A stretch of DNA of 64,000 nucleotides from Bacillus swezeyi (GTDB taxonomy: Bacteria > Bacillota > Bacilli > Bacillales > Bacillaceae), in NCBI RefSeq assembly GCF_001969815.1, contig NZ_MRBK01000006.1:496001-560000 (forward strand), written 5' to 3'. Both the position numbers and the translations under genes were made by a program. The notes below the pieces were generated by a model that had not been told where the DNA came from, did not search any database, and saw nothing but the letters and a program-made list of their open reading frames with translations. Each line of letters starts with the position of its first letter. Position 1 is the first letter of the stretch. Of the stretch, positions 1-7,790 are shown one piece after another.

Positions 1-298
1 AAGCCTTGAACAATCCGGCTTCATAACGATTCAAGATCCGAGAAAAGGCGATTTTTTCATCGGAAAAGGTTTGAATTTTAGACACTCCATGGAAAAATGG
101 GGAGCTGAAAACTGCCGCTCAAGGGTGTTTTGGGCGGTCATCGGTGATCAGCAGCAAAAGCCGATCGGCACACTGCTCTTTGATTTCTTCCACTCCCATG
201 CCGGATTTGACGTACCTCTTGCCCCGCAGATTTACACGTTGGAAGAAACGGAAAGAGACCGGATTGTTGCCGCAGTGAAACAGATAAAGGAGACATAA
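1..298 (+). CDS. C-terminal part of an unidentified protein (5' end outside window)
   Basis: The reading frame is open from base 2 to the stop at 296-298, so this is the last 98 residues of a gene that begins upstream. A TTG at 71 could act as a start, but no ribosome-binding site precedes it and the frame stays open above it. I do not recognise the protein. The tail (DVPLAPQIYTLEETERDRIV, then AAVKQIKET) resembles the C-terminal helix of DegT-type aminotransferases, but no active-site motif lies in the visible part, so I make no functional claim. It has no close downstream partner; the next segment is a gene remnant. Confidence 0.6.
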   Translation, partial: SLEQSGFITIQDPRKGDFFIGKGLNFRHSMEKWGAENCRSRVFWAVIGDQQQKPIGTLLFDFFHSHAGFDVPLAPQIYTLEETERDRIVAAVKQIKET

Positions 299-335
299 TA
301 CCAGCGCTTAAAGAAGGAAGTCCAGATTAGCTGCA

Positions 336-482
336 ATGGTTTTTGTAGTCACATTCACCGTCCAGGTTTTGCTCACGATCTTGAACAAAGAATGGCTTGC
401 CTCGGCTTTCATCCTCAACTTCCTGATGTCGTTTACGGCCGTTTTGTTCTTAACAATCGGTGTAAAAAAATTAATCAAATGA
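336..482 (+). pseudogene. Fragment of a small membrane protein
   Basis: An ATG-to-stop frame of 48 residues (MVFVVTFTVQVLLTILNKEW and on) encodes two hydrophobic segments and ends in VKKLIK, just before a strong terminator. It has no ribosome-binding site. The pattern resembles the second half of DUF2798-type membrane proteins, so it is most likely the tail of a gene that lost its 5' half. It could also be a short intact membrane peptide. The rest of 299-607 holds only the terminator and the leader of the next gene. Confidence 0.35.
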
Positions 483-498
483 GAGGCATAAGCTGCAG

Positions 499-524
499 CC
501 GCTGGGTCATCCAGCGGTTTTTTT
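499..524 (+). terminator. Rho-independent terminator
   Basis: A 7-bp perfect stem (CCGCTGG / CCAGCGG) with a 5-base loop is followed by seven T on the plus strand. It ends the transcript of the truncated genes at the left edge. Confidence 0.85.
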
Positions 525-607
525 CTTACACTACATTATATGTTGCAACCAACCGCCCCGCCGATTCGTTATGTATAAGACCAAAATCATCCATAAGGGA
601 GAAAATC

Positions 608-2053
608 ATGAGGACATTCGAAATATTATTAACTCTACTGTCTTTTATCATGCTGTTTCAGCAAAAAATGCCGAGAAAGCTCGCGGCGGCGATTGGATTT
701 GCAAGCATGGGCGTGTTGGCCGGACAGCTCTTTTTTGAAGGGTACAGATGGCAAATGTTTTTTGTCTATTTGATTTCCGCCGCCCTCGCTTTTACAGCAA
801 TCTTTGGAAAAAGGCTTCAGATCAGGATGTGGAAGCCGCTGAAATATGGTTTATATGTTCTCACATTCGCCATGCTGGCGATCTCCGCATTCCTGTCTGT
901 ATACCTTCCTGTTTTTGATTTACCGAAGCCTGACGGCGCCTATTCGGTCGGGACGAAAACGTTTCATTTAGTTGACCGGGACAGAGAAGAAACGCTGACG
1001 AAAGATCCGCACGATAAAAGAGAACTGATGGTTCAGGTGTGGTACCCCGCACAACATACGAATGATCAGAAGCAGTCACCCCTCTTCCCTGATGATCAAA
1101 ACACATTTCATCGGTATATCGGGGCATTCGCCGCTGAATTCAATCTTCCGGCATTTGCTTTGGACTATTGGCGTTATATCAAAACCAACTCATACGAAAA
1201 CGCCGAGATTTCGCCAACCGAAGACCGTTATCCGGTCGTCGTGATCAGCCACGGTTTCGGAACAAGCCGGCTGCTGCATGCTTCTCAGGCCGAGAATCTG
1301 GCAAGCCACGGATTTATCGCGGTGGCGATCGATCATACGTACAGCACGATGGCAACGGCTTTTCCCGACGGACGGGTGACAGGCTTAACAACTGAACAAT
1401 ATATGAACGGTGTTTCCGAAAATAGCGGTAAGCTGGGGAACATCTGGACGCAGGATGCCGGCTTTGTCATCAATCAATTAGAAAAACTGAATGACGGCGA
1501 CTTTAAGGGGAAACTCGATATGAACAACATCGGTATGATGGGGCATTCATTTGGCGGTGCGACTGCTTTTAATGCCGCATATACGAATCAAAAAATCAAA
1601 GCCGGCATCAATATGGACGGTTCACTATACGATGTAGACGGCAAACAAGCGATTTCAAAGCCGTTTCTGTTTATGGAATCTAGCGACTTTCTAAAAATAA
1701 GGGACAAGGCGATGAGCGGCAACATTTCTGATGAAGAAATCAAAAATTCAGGTCTAACGAAAGAAGAGTTTAACAAAATGATTGAGGAAAGAAAAAAGGA
1801 ATACAAGATCATCGATCAAGCTTCAATGGTTTACATCAAAGGAGCGGCTCATTACAATTTCACAGACTTTCAGCTTTATTCAAAGCTTTTGCAGCAAATC
1901 GGCATGACGGGGAAAATCGATGGCGAACGAGGCGCAGACATCGTGAACCAGTATGTTGTGGATTTTTTCAACAAGCATTTAAAAGGAACCGGCGGCGATT
2001 TGATCAGCAAGCCGAATCAGGCTTATCCCGAGGTGAAGTTTCCGAAGGAATAA
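608..2053 (+). CDS. Membrane-anchored alpha/beta hydrolase (PAF-acetylhydrolase / dienelactone-hydrolase-like)
   Basis: The start is the ATG at 608, preceded by AAGGGAG; a longer in-frame opening back to 392 has no ribosome-binding site and crosses the terminator. The 481-residue product has three or four hydrophobic segments in the first ~105 residues (roughly 5-20, 27-42, 49-64, 78-98), then an alpha/beta hydrolase domain. The nucleophile elbow is GHSFGG with Ser about residue 314. VVISHGFG (about 210-217) is the oxyanion-hole region and His about 415 in KGAAHYNF is the likely catalytic base. This matches the PAF-acetylhydrolase/dienelactone-hydrolase group, which cleaves short esters or lipids, with the catalytic domain probably outside the membrane. 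It stands alone. The substrate cannot be told from sequence. Confidence 0.85.
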   Translation: MRTFEILLTLLSFIMLFQQKMPRKLAAAIGFASMGVLAGQLFFEGYRWQMFFVYLISAALAFTAIFGKRLQIRMWKPLKYGLYVLTFAMLAISAFLSVYLPVFDLPKPDGAYSVGTKTFHLVDRDREETLTKDPHDKRELMVQVWYPAQHTNDQKQSPLFPDDQNTFHRYIGAFAAEFNLPAFALDYWRYIKTNSYENAEISPTEDRYPVVVISHGFGTSRLLHASQAENLASHGFIAVAIDHTYSTMATAFPDGRVTGLTTEQYMNGVSENSGKLGNIWTQDAGFVINQLEKLNDGDFKGKLDMNNIGMMGHSFGGATAFNAAYTNQKIKAGINMDGSLYDVDGKQAISKPFLFMESSDFLKIRDKAMSGNISDEEIKNSGLTKEEFNKMIEERKKEYKIIDQASMVYIKGAAHYNFTDFQLYSKLLQQIGMTGKIDGERGADIVNQYVVDFFNKHLKGTGGDLISKPNQAYPEVKFPKE

Positions 2054-2380
2054 ACTGAAAATCACGGGATGGGTGCCGCCAGTGAAAGTGGTGCCCTCTG
2101 CTGATATTTATAACGTCATTAGAAAATACCTCATGCAATGACTGTCTGAACGAACGAAAATGCAGCTAAGGGACCGAACGGGGACTTTTCTCGAGACGTG
2201 ATACTGCATTTCTTTACATCATATCTTTTTGCGTTTTCTGACAAAAAACCAGACTCATCAGTCCGCGGCGGCTTTCGCTTTTTTTAGAGTGATTCAAGTT
2301 TCTCCTTTGCTTTCAGCCGTCACTCCTTCCCTTGCATGAATATCAAACAGGAAAAACAGCCTATTGCAAATGATTCTTTT
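2054..2380. other. Gene-free stretch
   Basis: I see no convincing gene here. It contains a weak hairpin around 2248-2285 followed by T on the plus strand (GACT/AGTC stem, then a run of T), which could terminate the hydrolase transcript. No ribosome-binding site or long frame was found. Confidence 0.4.
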
Positions 2381-2445
2381 TCATGGATGATCAGGGTTTA
2401 TTCACCAATATGGAGATGATGCTTGAAAAGCTGGAAAAGTTAATA
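2381..2445 (+). pseudogene. Scar of an LXG toxin gene: leader fused to an internal piece
   Basis: Bases 2381-2411 closely match 3410-3442, the stretch just upstream of the LXG toxin gene (TTTATTCACCAAT is identical and about 28 of 32 bases agree). Directly after, bases 2411-2433 match 4219-4241 inside the toxin gene (ATGGAG-TGATGCTTGAAAAGCT, one mismatch in 23), in the same codon phase encoding MLEKL. The segment therefore joins a leader copy to a gene-internal copy, as expected after a deletion within a duplicated LXG gene. It abuts the stop of the next, oppositely oriented gene. Confidence 0.6.
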
Positions 2446-2883
2446 TTATATATCATTATCCTCTGATCGTTTTTTAATAATAGAGTAAACAAAAGAGAAA
2501 GGGATGAGAAAACAAACAAAGACCACACTTCCTATAATGAAGGCTTCACTGTTACTACTACTATCTGGACCGAACTTTGCCAAAAGTGCCAGAATAGTGC
2601 CAATCAAGGCAGAAAGGATAACAACTCTGTAATAGCCGCCCGGCTTTTTCTGTTCTTTTGCATTATCATACTCATCAACAGAAATTTTGAGATTCAGCCA
2701 ACCTAAAACAACCATAGTAAGAATAAATAATAACCATAATGGGTTGTCTGTAGCTTCCATAACCCCTTCTGTCAGCATCTCATAAAGTAAAATTGCTAAT
2801 ATCCCTACCGTTTGAACAGTAAAGGCAATCCGTATATTTTTCAAATGTTGTATTTGCAATCGTTCATCTTTAATCTTCTTCAT
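2446..2883 (-). CDS. Small multi-pass membrane protein partnered with an XRE regulator
   Basis: The 145-residue protein has four predicted membrane segments (about residues 20-36, 47-63, 82-98, 110-130) and a charged N-terminus (MKKIKDERLQIQHLKN). Its start overlaps the 3' end of the XRE gene by 14 bases, so the two are translated as a coupled operon. Pairs of a ~70-residue XRE regulator and a DUF6773/DUF2178-like membrane protein are common in Firmicutes. Their function is unknown; roles in envelope sensing or control of the regulator have been suggested by analogy only. The pair sits between two copies of LXG-gene sequence, so it looks inserted there. Confidence 0.75.
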   Translation of the reverse strand: MKKIKDERLQIQHLKNIRIAFTVQTVGILAILLYEMLTEGVMEATDNPLWLLFILTMVVLGWLNLKISVDEYDNAKEQKKPGGYYRVVILSALIGTILALLAKFGPDSSSNSEAFIIGSVVFVCFLIPFSFVYSIIKKRSEDNDI

Positions 2884-3088
2884 GTAACTGCTCCTCCTTG
2901 CTCATCCAAAATATTTCATCCAACGACTTATTCACTGCATAACATATCTCTAAGCACAAATTTAGCGTGGGGTTATACTTACCTTTCTCAATCAAGCTAA
3001 TGGTTTGCCGAGTGACACCCACTTTTTCCGCTAATTGTTGCTGTGTTAAGTCTACTTGAACACGAGCTATCTTCACTTTATTCTTCAC
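2870..3088 (-). CDS. XRE-family transcriptional regulator (72 aa)
   Basis: This is a single-domain helix-turn-helix protein. Residues ~8-60 (ARVQVDLTQQQLAEKVGVTR, then QTISLIEKGKYNP) give the XRE HTH with recognition helix RQTISLIEKG, and it ends in an acidic tail. The start is GTG at 3086-3088 behind GGAGG. It is the first gene of a two-gene operon with the membrane protein at 2446-2883. A perfect 6-bp inverted repeat upstream (3114-3131) is the likely autoregulatory operator. Small XRE proteins of this kind (B. subtilis YozG/YazB type) usually act as repressors. Confidence 0.85.
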   Translation of the reverse strand: MKNKVKIARVQVDLTQQQLAEKVGVTRQTISLIEKGKYNPTLNLCLEICYAVNKSLDEIFWMSKEEQLHEED

Positions 3089-3113
3089 CTATATGATTCC
3101 TCCTTAATTTAAT

Positions 3114-3131
3114 TGTAACATATAAGTTACA
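3114..3131. promoter_or_regulatory. Inverted-repeat operator upstream of the XRE gene
   Basis: TGTAAC-ATATAA-GTTACA is a perfect 6+6 bp inverted repeat located 26 bases upstream of the GTG start, in an AT-rich promoter-like stretch. By position and size it is a plausible binding site for the XRE dimer. The rest of 3132-3506 shows no gene; its right end is the toxin-gene leader. Confidence 0.55.
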
Positions 3132-3506
3132 TTATTCAATATATATATTACATAACGAATGCGAATTCTCAGGTAGCATTTAAAATATCTCGATGTAAAT
3201 TTATACTTCATTAGGTCATGAAGTTCCACACGATTATCCGATTTATAATGATGAAATATCACATATATATCGGAACGTTTTCTACACGATAGCAGACAGC
3301 CCGCGCATCAGCTGAAACCGTTTGAACGCATTCTGTACCCCCTCCCCTTCCCCTCAGTTATTAAATGTAAATGATATTGATGAGGAGTAATAACCTAAAT
3401 CTAAAGATTCATTTTCATGGATTGACAGGATTTATTCACCAATTCTCTTCCGTAAAGTGGTAAAATCTTTACTGATCTGTCACTTTAGTATTATGAGGAG
3501 AATGTC

Positions 3507-5234
3507 ATGAAGACTCTGGATGTTCAGGCGTTGCACAATGCAATTGATCAAACGCTGGAACAATTAAAACAACAATCAGACGAAATCGCCAAAGTCAGAA
3601 AAAGCGTTGACGGCATCACATCTCTTGATGACGCTTTAAAAGGAAAAGGCGGCGATGCGATTCGTAACTTTTATGAAGAATGTCACACCCCATTCTTGAA
3701 GTTCTTTAAATCTTTCATTGAGGAATACAGTTCCGCGCTAAAGAAAATGAAAAGTGCACTGAATTCCTTGGAACCGAATCACAATGGATTTATTTCGCAA
3801 ACCTTTCTCGAACATGAGCTGGAACAAGGTTTAAATACTGCTGATCGAACAACGAAACATTTGGTGTCCAAAGCCAACGCCACAATCGCTAAAGTCAGCC
3901 ATATTGTCGATTTGCCGGATTTGAATGACAACGATTTTCATGAACAGTATCGAAAAGCACTAAAAGAAATCAATCAGACAATTGAAAAGCTCCATACGTT
4001 TGACAGGGAGCAGACTAACGCTCTCAAAACCGCTGAACAAGACCTTGAGACGATGCAACAATACATTATAAGACTCGAAAAAATGTATACGTCAGGTCCA
4101 AGAATCGAGATTATGAACTATGAAAAAGGATCGATTTTAAAACCGGATGAGAATACAAACATCAATGGTCCGGTCAGTGGTTTTAATGAAGAGTTGGAAA
4201 ATGCCGAGCCGTCTCCAATGGAGTTGATGCTTGAAAAGCTCAATAAATATAAACGATCCAATGTGGATACGGTGTTTAGGGAAGAGAATGAAGAAGAAAT
4301 CAATCAAGCAATTCATGCGAACGATTTTGATTTGAATGTATTACAAAAAGAAGCTGCCAAACATTCGAAGGTTTATGGAGATATTCGGGTGATTGGTGGT
4401 AAACTGTATAATGTTAAGGGATGGAAAAAGGTCAAAACAGTTGATGTTGCGGATGAAGTGGTTCAAAATCCGGCAGACATTAAATATATCGGCGGCCGCT
4501 ACCATGTGTATGAAAATGGCCAAATCGTCAGAGAGTACATCGTAAACGGAAAAGTGGAAATGGAAGTCGTACATCGTATTCCAGATAGCAGAAGCCAAGG
4601 AAATGTTAAGCGCGATTTTGAAGGAACTTCTTTAGAACCAGTAAATGATATAGCTGACTTTGCCGGAAAAGAACTATCAGGCGGTAATGATGCGATTCGA
4701 GTCATAACGGGCAGAGATCCTGACACAGATGAAAAAGTCTCGGGAATCGAGCGTGTCGCAGACGGAATTTCTTTAACACCTGTTGGAAGGTTACTGAAAT
4801 ACGGTAAAAAAGGATTCAAGTTATTTAAAGGTGAGGAAGCGGCAAAGAAGGTTTCGAAGGTTGAGAAACCTTCATACGGCAAACAATCCGTACCAAAAGG
4901 TCCGTACCGTGAAGTAAATGGTTTCCCTGCAAAAGTAAAACCAGGGGCTCAAGAAAAACATATTCCTGAAACACCTAACTACAAACAAGAAGTTGCCAAT
5001 GGAAAAACCAAGAGCATCTTCTATGGGGATAATAAAAAAGCACAAGAGTTGCTTGATAAATATGCTGGTACAGGAGAAATCTTAAAAAATGGAAGGGAAG
5101 TTGTAAACTTCGGTCAAAAAATAGGAAAAGCCTATGACATGAAAACTGGTAAATATATAGAGACTACCAGAGGTACAATACATTATTCAAAAGACGGTGC
5201 TCATATAGTTCCTGCAAAACCATTAGAACCATAA
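3507..5234 (+). CDS. LXG-domain polymorphic toxin with C-terminal Ntox50-like toxin domain
   Basis: The ATG at 3507 follows GAGGAG. The 575-residue protein begins with an LXG domain (about 1-200: [20 protein letters not shown], a long alpha-helical coiled region), the signal region for Type VII (Yuk/Ess) secretion. A middle pre-toxin part (~200-460) has the repeated [17 protein letters not shown] beta segment. The C-terminal ~105 residues ([58 protein letters not shown]) match the polymorphic toxin type 50 domain, a predicted RNase. The family is used against neighbouring bacteria. The gene directly downstream, 17 bases away, is the expected immunity gene. No small WXG100-like helper gene precedes it. 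Confidence 0.88.
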   Translation: MKTLDVQALHNAIDQTLEQLKQQSDEIAKVRKSVDGITSLDDALKGKGGDAIRNFYEECHTPFLKFFKSFIEEYSSALKKMKSALNSLEPNHNGFISQTFLEHELEQGLNTADRTTKHLVSKANATIAKVSHIVDLPDLNDNDFHEQYRKALKEINQTIEKLHTFDREQTNALKTAEQDLETMQQYIIRLEKMYTSGPRIEIMNYEKGSILKPDENTNINGPVSGFNEELENAEPSPMELMLEKLNKYKRSNVDTVFREENEEEINQAIHANDFDLNVLQKEAAKHSKVYGDIRVIGGKLYNVKGWKKVKTVDVADEVVQNPADIKYIGGRYHVYENGQIVREYIVNGKVEMEVVHRIPDSRSQGNVKRDFEGTSLEPVNDIADFAGKELSGGNDAIRVITGRDPDTDEKVSGIERVADGISLTPVGRLLKYGKKGFKLFKGEEAAKKVSKVEKPSYGKQSVPKGPYREVNGFPAKVKPGAQEKHIPETPNYKQEVANGKTKSIFYGDNKKAQELLDKYAGTGEILKNGREVVNFGQKIGKAYDMKTGKYIETTRGTIHYSKDGAHIVPAKPLEP

Positions 5235-5251
5235 GAAAAGGATGGATACTC

Positions 5252-5587
5252 ATGGAATATAACTCTTTAATAAAAACATTAGATGAATATGGGGGTAGAG
5301 AACTGAGATTAGAATGGGAAAATGGATTAAAGATTATCGGTAAACCAGACACACTTTTCGAAACAGATAATGGATTAGATGATGATGATATCAATTACAC
5401 AGAATATTATGCAGTTGCCTTTAGGGTGAATAACATTTTATCTCACCCTACTAATAACGAAGGCAGTGTATATGATTGGTTAAGGCAAGGGAAAAGCTCT
5501 TTAGTTGAGATTTCTCTTTATGATGATCCCCCAAGTACAATTTATTTAGCGGACGGTCAGAAAGTATGGGAAATGGACAGTGAATAA
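5252..5587 (+). CDS. Candidate immunity protein for the LXG toxin
   Basis: The 111-residue acidic, soluble protein starts at ATG 5252 behind AAAAGGATGG and lies 17 bases after the toxin stop, so it is almost certainly co-transcribed. It has no signal peptide or membrane segment, as expected of a protein that neutralises a toxin in the cytoplasm. I do not recognise the family. The role is inferred from position: immunity genes nearly always follow LXG toxin genes directly. Composition is rich in D/E ([15 protein letters not shown]), typical of immunity proteins that bind basic nuclease domains. Confidence 0.7.
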   Translation: MEYNSLIKTLDEYGGRELRLEWENGLKIIGKPDTLFETDNGLDDDDINYTEYYAVAFRVNNILSHPTNNEGSVYDWLRQGKSSLVEISLYDDPPSTIYLADGQKVWEMDSE

Positions 5588-5610
5588 CAATTTTTAAAAT
5601 AAAGAACATA

Positions 5611-5636
5611 CCCCTCTTCACAGAGGGCCTTTTTGA
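5611..5636 (+). terminator. Weak terminator after the toxin-immunity pair
   Basis: A 5-bp GC stem (CCCTC / GAGGG) with a 6-base loop is followed by CCTTTTTG on the plus strand, 24 bases after the immunity stop. It is short but correctly placed. Confidence 0.5.
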
Positions 5637-5653
5637 AATTTAACGGTGAATTT

Positions 5654-5998
5654 TTATCTAACACGAATCTTCTGTCCAGCGTAAATCTTGTTAGCGTTCT
5701 TGATACTATTCCATGCTTGCAACGTCTTAATTGACGCATTGAACTTTTTCAAAATACCGGATAAGGTGCCACCAATTTTAATTGTGTAATACTGTTTTTT
5801 ATTTAATACACTGCCTCTTACCTTTAATTTCTGACCAACATAAATCTTACTCACATTTTTAATGCCGTTTAAACTCTGAAGAGCTTTGACAGTCGTATTG
5901 TATTTCTGTGCAATCCCTGAAAGTGTATCCCCTTTTTTGACAATGTAAGTCGTGGTAGATTTTCCTGGCTTCTTATGTGAGACAGAAATTAGTGAGTC
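5654..5998 (-). pseudogene. Headless LysM-repeat protein (C-terminal remnant of a cell-wall protein)
   Basis: Read on the minus strand, the frame encodes two LysM repeats in tandem: [20 protein letters not shown] with VGQKLKVR, and [20 protein letters not shown] with YAGQKIRVR and a stop at 5654. The frame is open only up to 6001 and holds no plausible start for the first repeat; a GTG at 5854 would start inside it. The upstream catalytic domain is missing. LysM repeats bind peptidoglycan, so the parent was probably a phage-type or autolytic wall hydrolase such as the XlyA amidase. The break coincides with the start of an orphan toxin fragment on the opposite strand. Confidence 0.7.
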
Positions 5999-6261
5999 AT
6001 TTTAAAAAGCACGGAGGCGAATTTCAAGATCTGTATAGAAATGCTGATGAATACTTGGACGGAGCTAGAGATGTAGTGAAAAATGATATTAAGGTTGAAT
6101 ACAAATATAAAGATGGAATTAGAATAGATTATGTGAGATTTATGGGGAACAGTCGAAGAGGTGAGGCCAAATTTGAATTTGTTGGTACAAATCACAACTT
6201 ACCATACTCAAAGCGGAAAAAATTTTGGAAAACCATTAATAATAGTTATAAGCCCAGTTGA
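5977..6261 (+). pseudogene. Orphan toxin C-terminal cassette without its LXG carrier
   Basis: From a GTG at 5977 the frame encodes 94 residues ([43 protein letters not shown]). The layout of a His-rich helix, a beta hairpin and a FVGTN segment is that of a C-terminal toxin tip of LXG/YobL-like polymorphic toxins. No secretion domain precedes it; upstream sequence is the antisense of the LysM remnant. The segment between NHNLPYSKR and KKFWKTINN looks shortened, so it may also carry an internal deletion. Polymorphic toxin loci often store such displaced tips, which can recombine onto the carrier. Whether it is expressed is unknown. Confidence 0.6.
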
Positions 6262-6284
6262 TCAATAAAAGACGGTTGATAGTA

Positions 6285-6663
6285 ATGTATAGAGCAAAAC
6301 TTAAAAAATTACCCACATATAGAAGAAGAGGTTACACTCGAGATAAATGGCTATGAATTTACTGGATTTTCAACTATTTGCCCTTATGTCATTGAAGAAG
6401 GAAAAGAGTATCCTGTTTATATTAGCTTCACCATTTTAGCTCAGTTAGACCTTCTTGAGTTAGATAAAGAAATTAAAGAATTGAAGCGTATTGACGAAGG
6501 TTATAAGTATTATGTACGAGGAATACTGCATGAAGATTATATTGATGCAGGAATAAAAATTTATGATGACGATGGATATTTTAATGATTATAAATACCTT
6601 GTAGGTAAACCTGTCGAATTATTAGTCGACAGAATAGCAGTTGATTTTCTTGATAATAACTAA
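6285..6663 (+). pseudogene. Immunity-like gene with a single-base frameshift in an A6 run
   Basis: An ATG at 6285 opens MYRAKLK, but the frame then stops early at about 6354-6356. Removing one A from the six-A run at 6303-6308 restores one continuous frame of 125 residues (MYRAKLKNYPHIEEEVTLEI, NGYEFTGFSTICPYVIEEG and on to VDRIAVDFLDNN). The coding character of the downstream frame is clear. The protein is acidic and soluble and lies 23 bases after the orphan toxin tip, so it is probably that toxin's immunity gene. It may be a true pseudogene, a sequencing error in a homopolymer, or a slippage-controlled gene. Translation from the TTG at 6481 would give only the last 60 residues. Confidence 0.65.
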
Positions 6664-6666
6664 TGA

Positions 6667-7149
6667 CCAATCGACAAGAGACCATCCTCATCCGAAACAA
6701 ATAGCATTGAGGAAAGCAAAAAAGTCTTAAAACAGTTCTCTCATCTGGAGTTTATAGAATTTGAAAGTTATGATTCTCAGTGGTTGCAAGTATTTAACGC
6801 ACCACTTGAACAGTTTAGCCTAATTGATTCTGAGCCAACCTATTCCAAGTCTGTTGGAGATAGCAATGAAGCTCATATTTCCTGGTTTGAAAGCTCATTA
6901 AACTTTTTGAAAGAAAAAAAAGAGTGGTTAATACTCGTTCCAAATTGTCCTCTCCCAATATGGGCAAATGTCAAAGTTCTTAACTTCTCTAAAGCAGTTG
7001 AAGAGCTTTGGCAAACATCAGAATCACATAACTTCATCATTACTGACAAATCATCAGGCACCTTAGCACAAATATTTTCTGTAGAAAAAAATTATGAGAT
7101 TCATATTGCTAAATGCGATGTTAATACAATTGAACAGAAAAACCCCTAA
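6667..7149 (+). pseudogene. 5'-truncated gene in the toxin/immunity graveyard
   Basis: The frame is open directly after the previous stop region and encodes about 160 residues (IEESKKVLKQFSHLEFIEFE, DSQWLQVFNAPLEQFSLI, KEKKEWLILVPNCPLPIW). It has no ATG or ribosome-binding site near the 5' end; the first usable start is TTG at 6784, in the middle of coherent sequence. The product is soluble, of immunity-protein size, and follows other toxin/immunity pieces, so an immunity role is plausible, but I do not recognise the family. I treat it as a gene that lost its start. Confidence 0.5.
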
Positions 7150-7393
7150 GAAGAAAAGGCCCTTGTATTGGTCATTAGCTGGCTTTGTCCGCTTGTGCTG
7201 TTCGCAGTAGCCTTCCCGGGTGAGAGTCGGGCAGCCTGTTCATTGCAGAGCTTTAAAGGTTTATTCATAATGTATCTCCCTATTACAAAAAGCTCGCTTA
7301 GAAAAATTGTCAAGCGAGTGTGATTCATATTTTCAACGTACTATAAAACATATATTATCTCACCTTCCAAATAAGGTATAATTTAACTAGTAA
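7150..7393. other. Gene-free stretch with a minus-strand hairpin
   Basis: No gene is visible. A 7-bp stem CTCGCTT / AAGCGAG lies at about 7294-7320 and is followed on the minus strand by CTTTTTG, so it has the form of a minus-strand terminator without any gene feeding it. It may be a leftover of a lost minus-strand gene. Confidence 0.35.
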
Positions 7394-7561
7394 GTGATTA
7401 ATATAGCTGATATTACTACTAAATCAACCTCTATTCAGTGTAATCCATTGGATGTTGCAACCGAGCTAACACAGTTGCATTTGAATATTTTTGGTGCCCG
7501 AGGCAAAGATGATATAGCTGAACAATTCGCAAAATATTATTCTCTGACGCTTCCACATTGA
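7394..7561 (+). CDS. Hypothetical 55-aa protein or gene fragment
   Basis: From GTG 7394 the frame encodes VINIADITTKSTSIQCNPLD, VATELTQLHLNIFGARGKDD, IAEQFAKYYSLTLPH. A TATAAT at 7377-7382 lies just upstream and a hairpin terminator follows at 7624, so it may be expressed. No ribosome-binding site is obvious. I do not recognise it. Its size and place behind the toxin fragments suggest either a small accessory protein or the remainder of another immunity-type gene. Confidence 0.35.
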   Translation: MINIADITTKSTSIQCNPLDVATELTQLHLNIFGARGKDDIAEQFAKYYSLTLPH

Positions 7562-7623
7562 ATAGGAAAAACCCTAATGCTTAGTAAATTTTCTTCCTGA
7601 AAAATTGCAAAGATAACAGCTCG

Positions 7624-7662
7624 TACCATCTGTAATTTAAAGTGTAGATGGTATTTCTTTTT
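7624..7662 (+). terminator. Rho-independent terminator
   Basis: TACCATCT / AGATGGTA forms an 8-bp perfect stem with a 14-base loop, followed by TTTCTTTTT on the plus strand. Between this hairpin and 7756 nothing else is seen. Confidence 0.6.
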
Positions 7663-7756
7663 ATTAGGATTATCTCTCCTATATACTCTTACTAGCTCTC
7701 ATTGGCCGCCAATCGTCTTATCTGAGATTCACTGGACCCAGTTTACAGAGAACATA

Positions 7757-7783
7757 AAAAAGCATCCCTCGGGATGCTTATTA
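7757..7783 (-). terminator. Terminator of the 62-aa gene
   Basis: AAGCATCCC / GGGATGCTT is a 9-bp perfect stem with a 2-base loop; on the minus strand it is followed by a run of T. It lies 12 bases beyond the stop of the minus-strand gene at 7791. Confidence 0.8.
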
Positions 7784-7790
7784 ATAAATT

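Noticed and set aside
392..607. A longer N-terminus for the hydrolase, starting at 392.
   Set aside because: It would read through a strong terminator and a remnant gene, and the ATG at 608 has the proper ribosome-binding site.
2240..2290. A CTGATGAGTC motif on the minus strand resembles a hammerhead ribozyme core.
   Set aside because: The GAAA and the three helices cannot be formed in the right order; it is better explained by a weak terminator-like hairpin.
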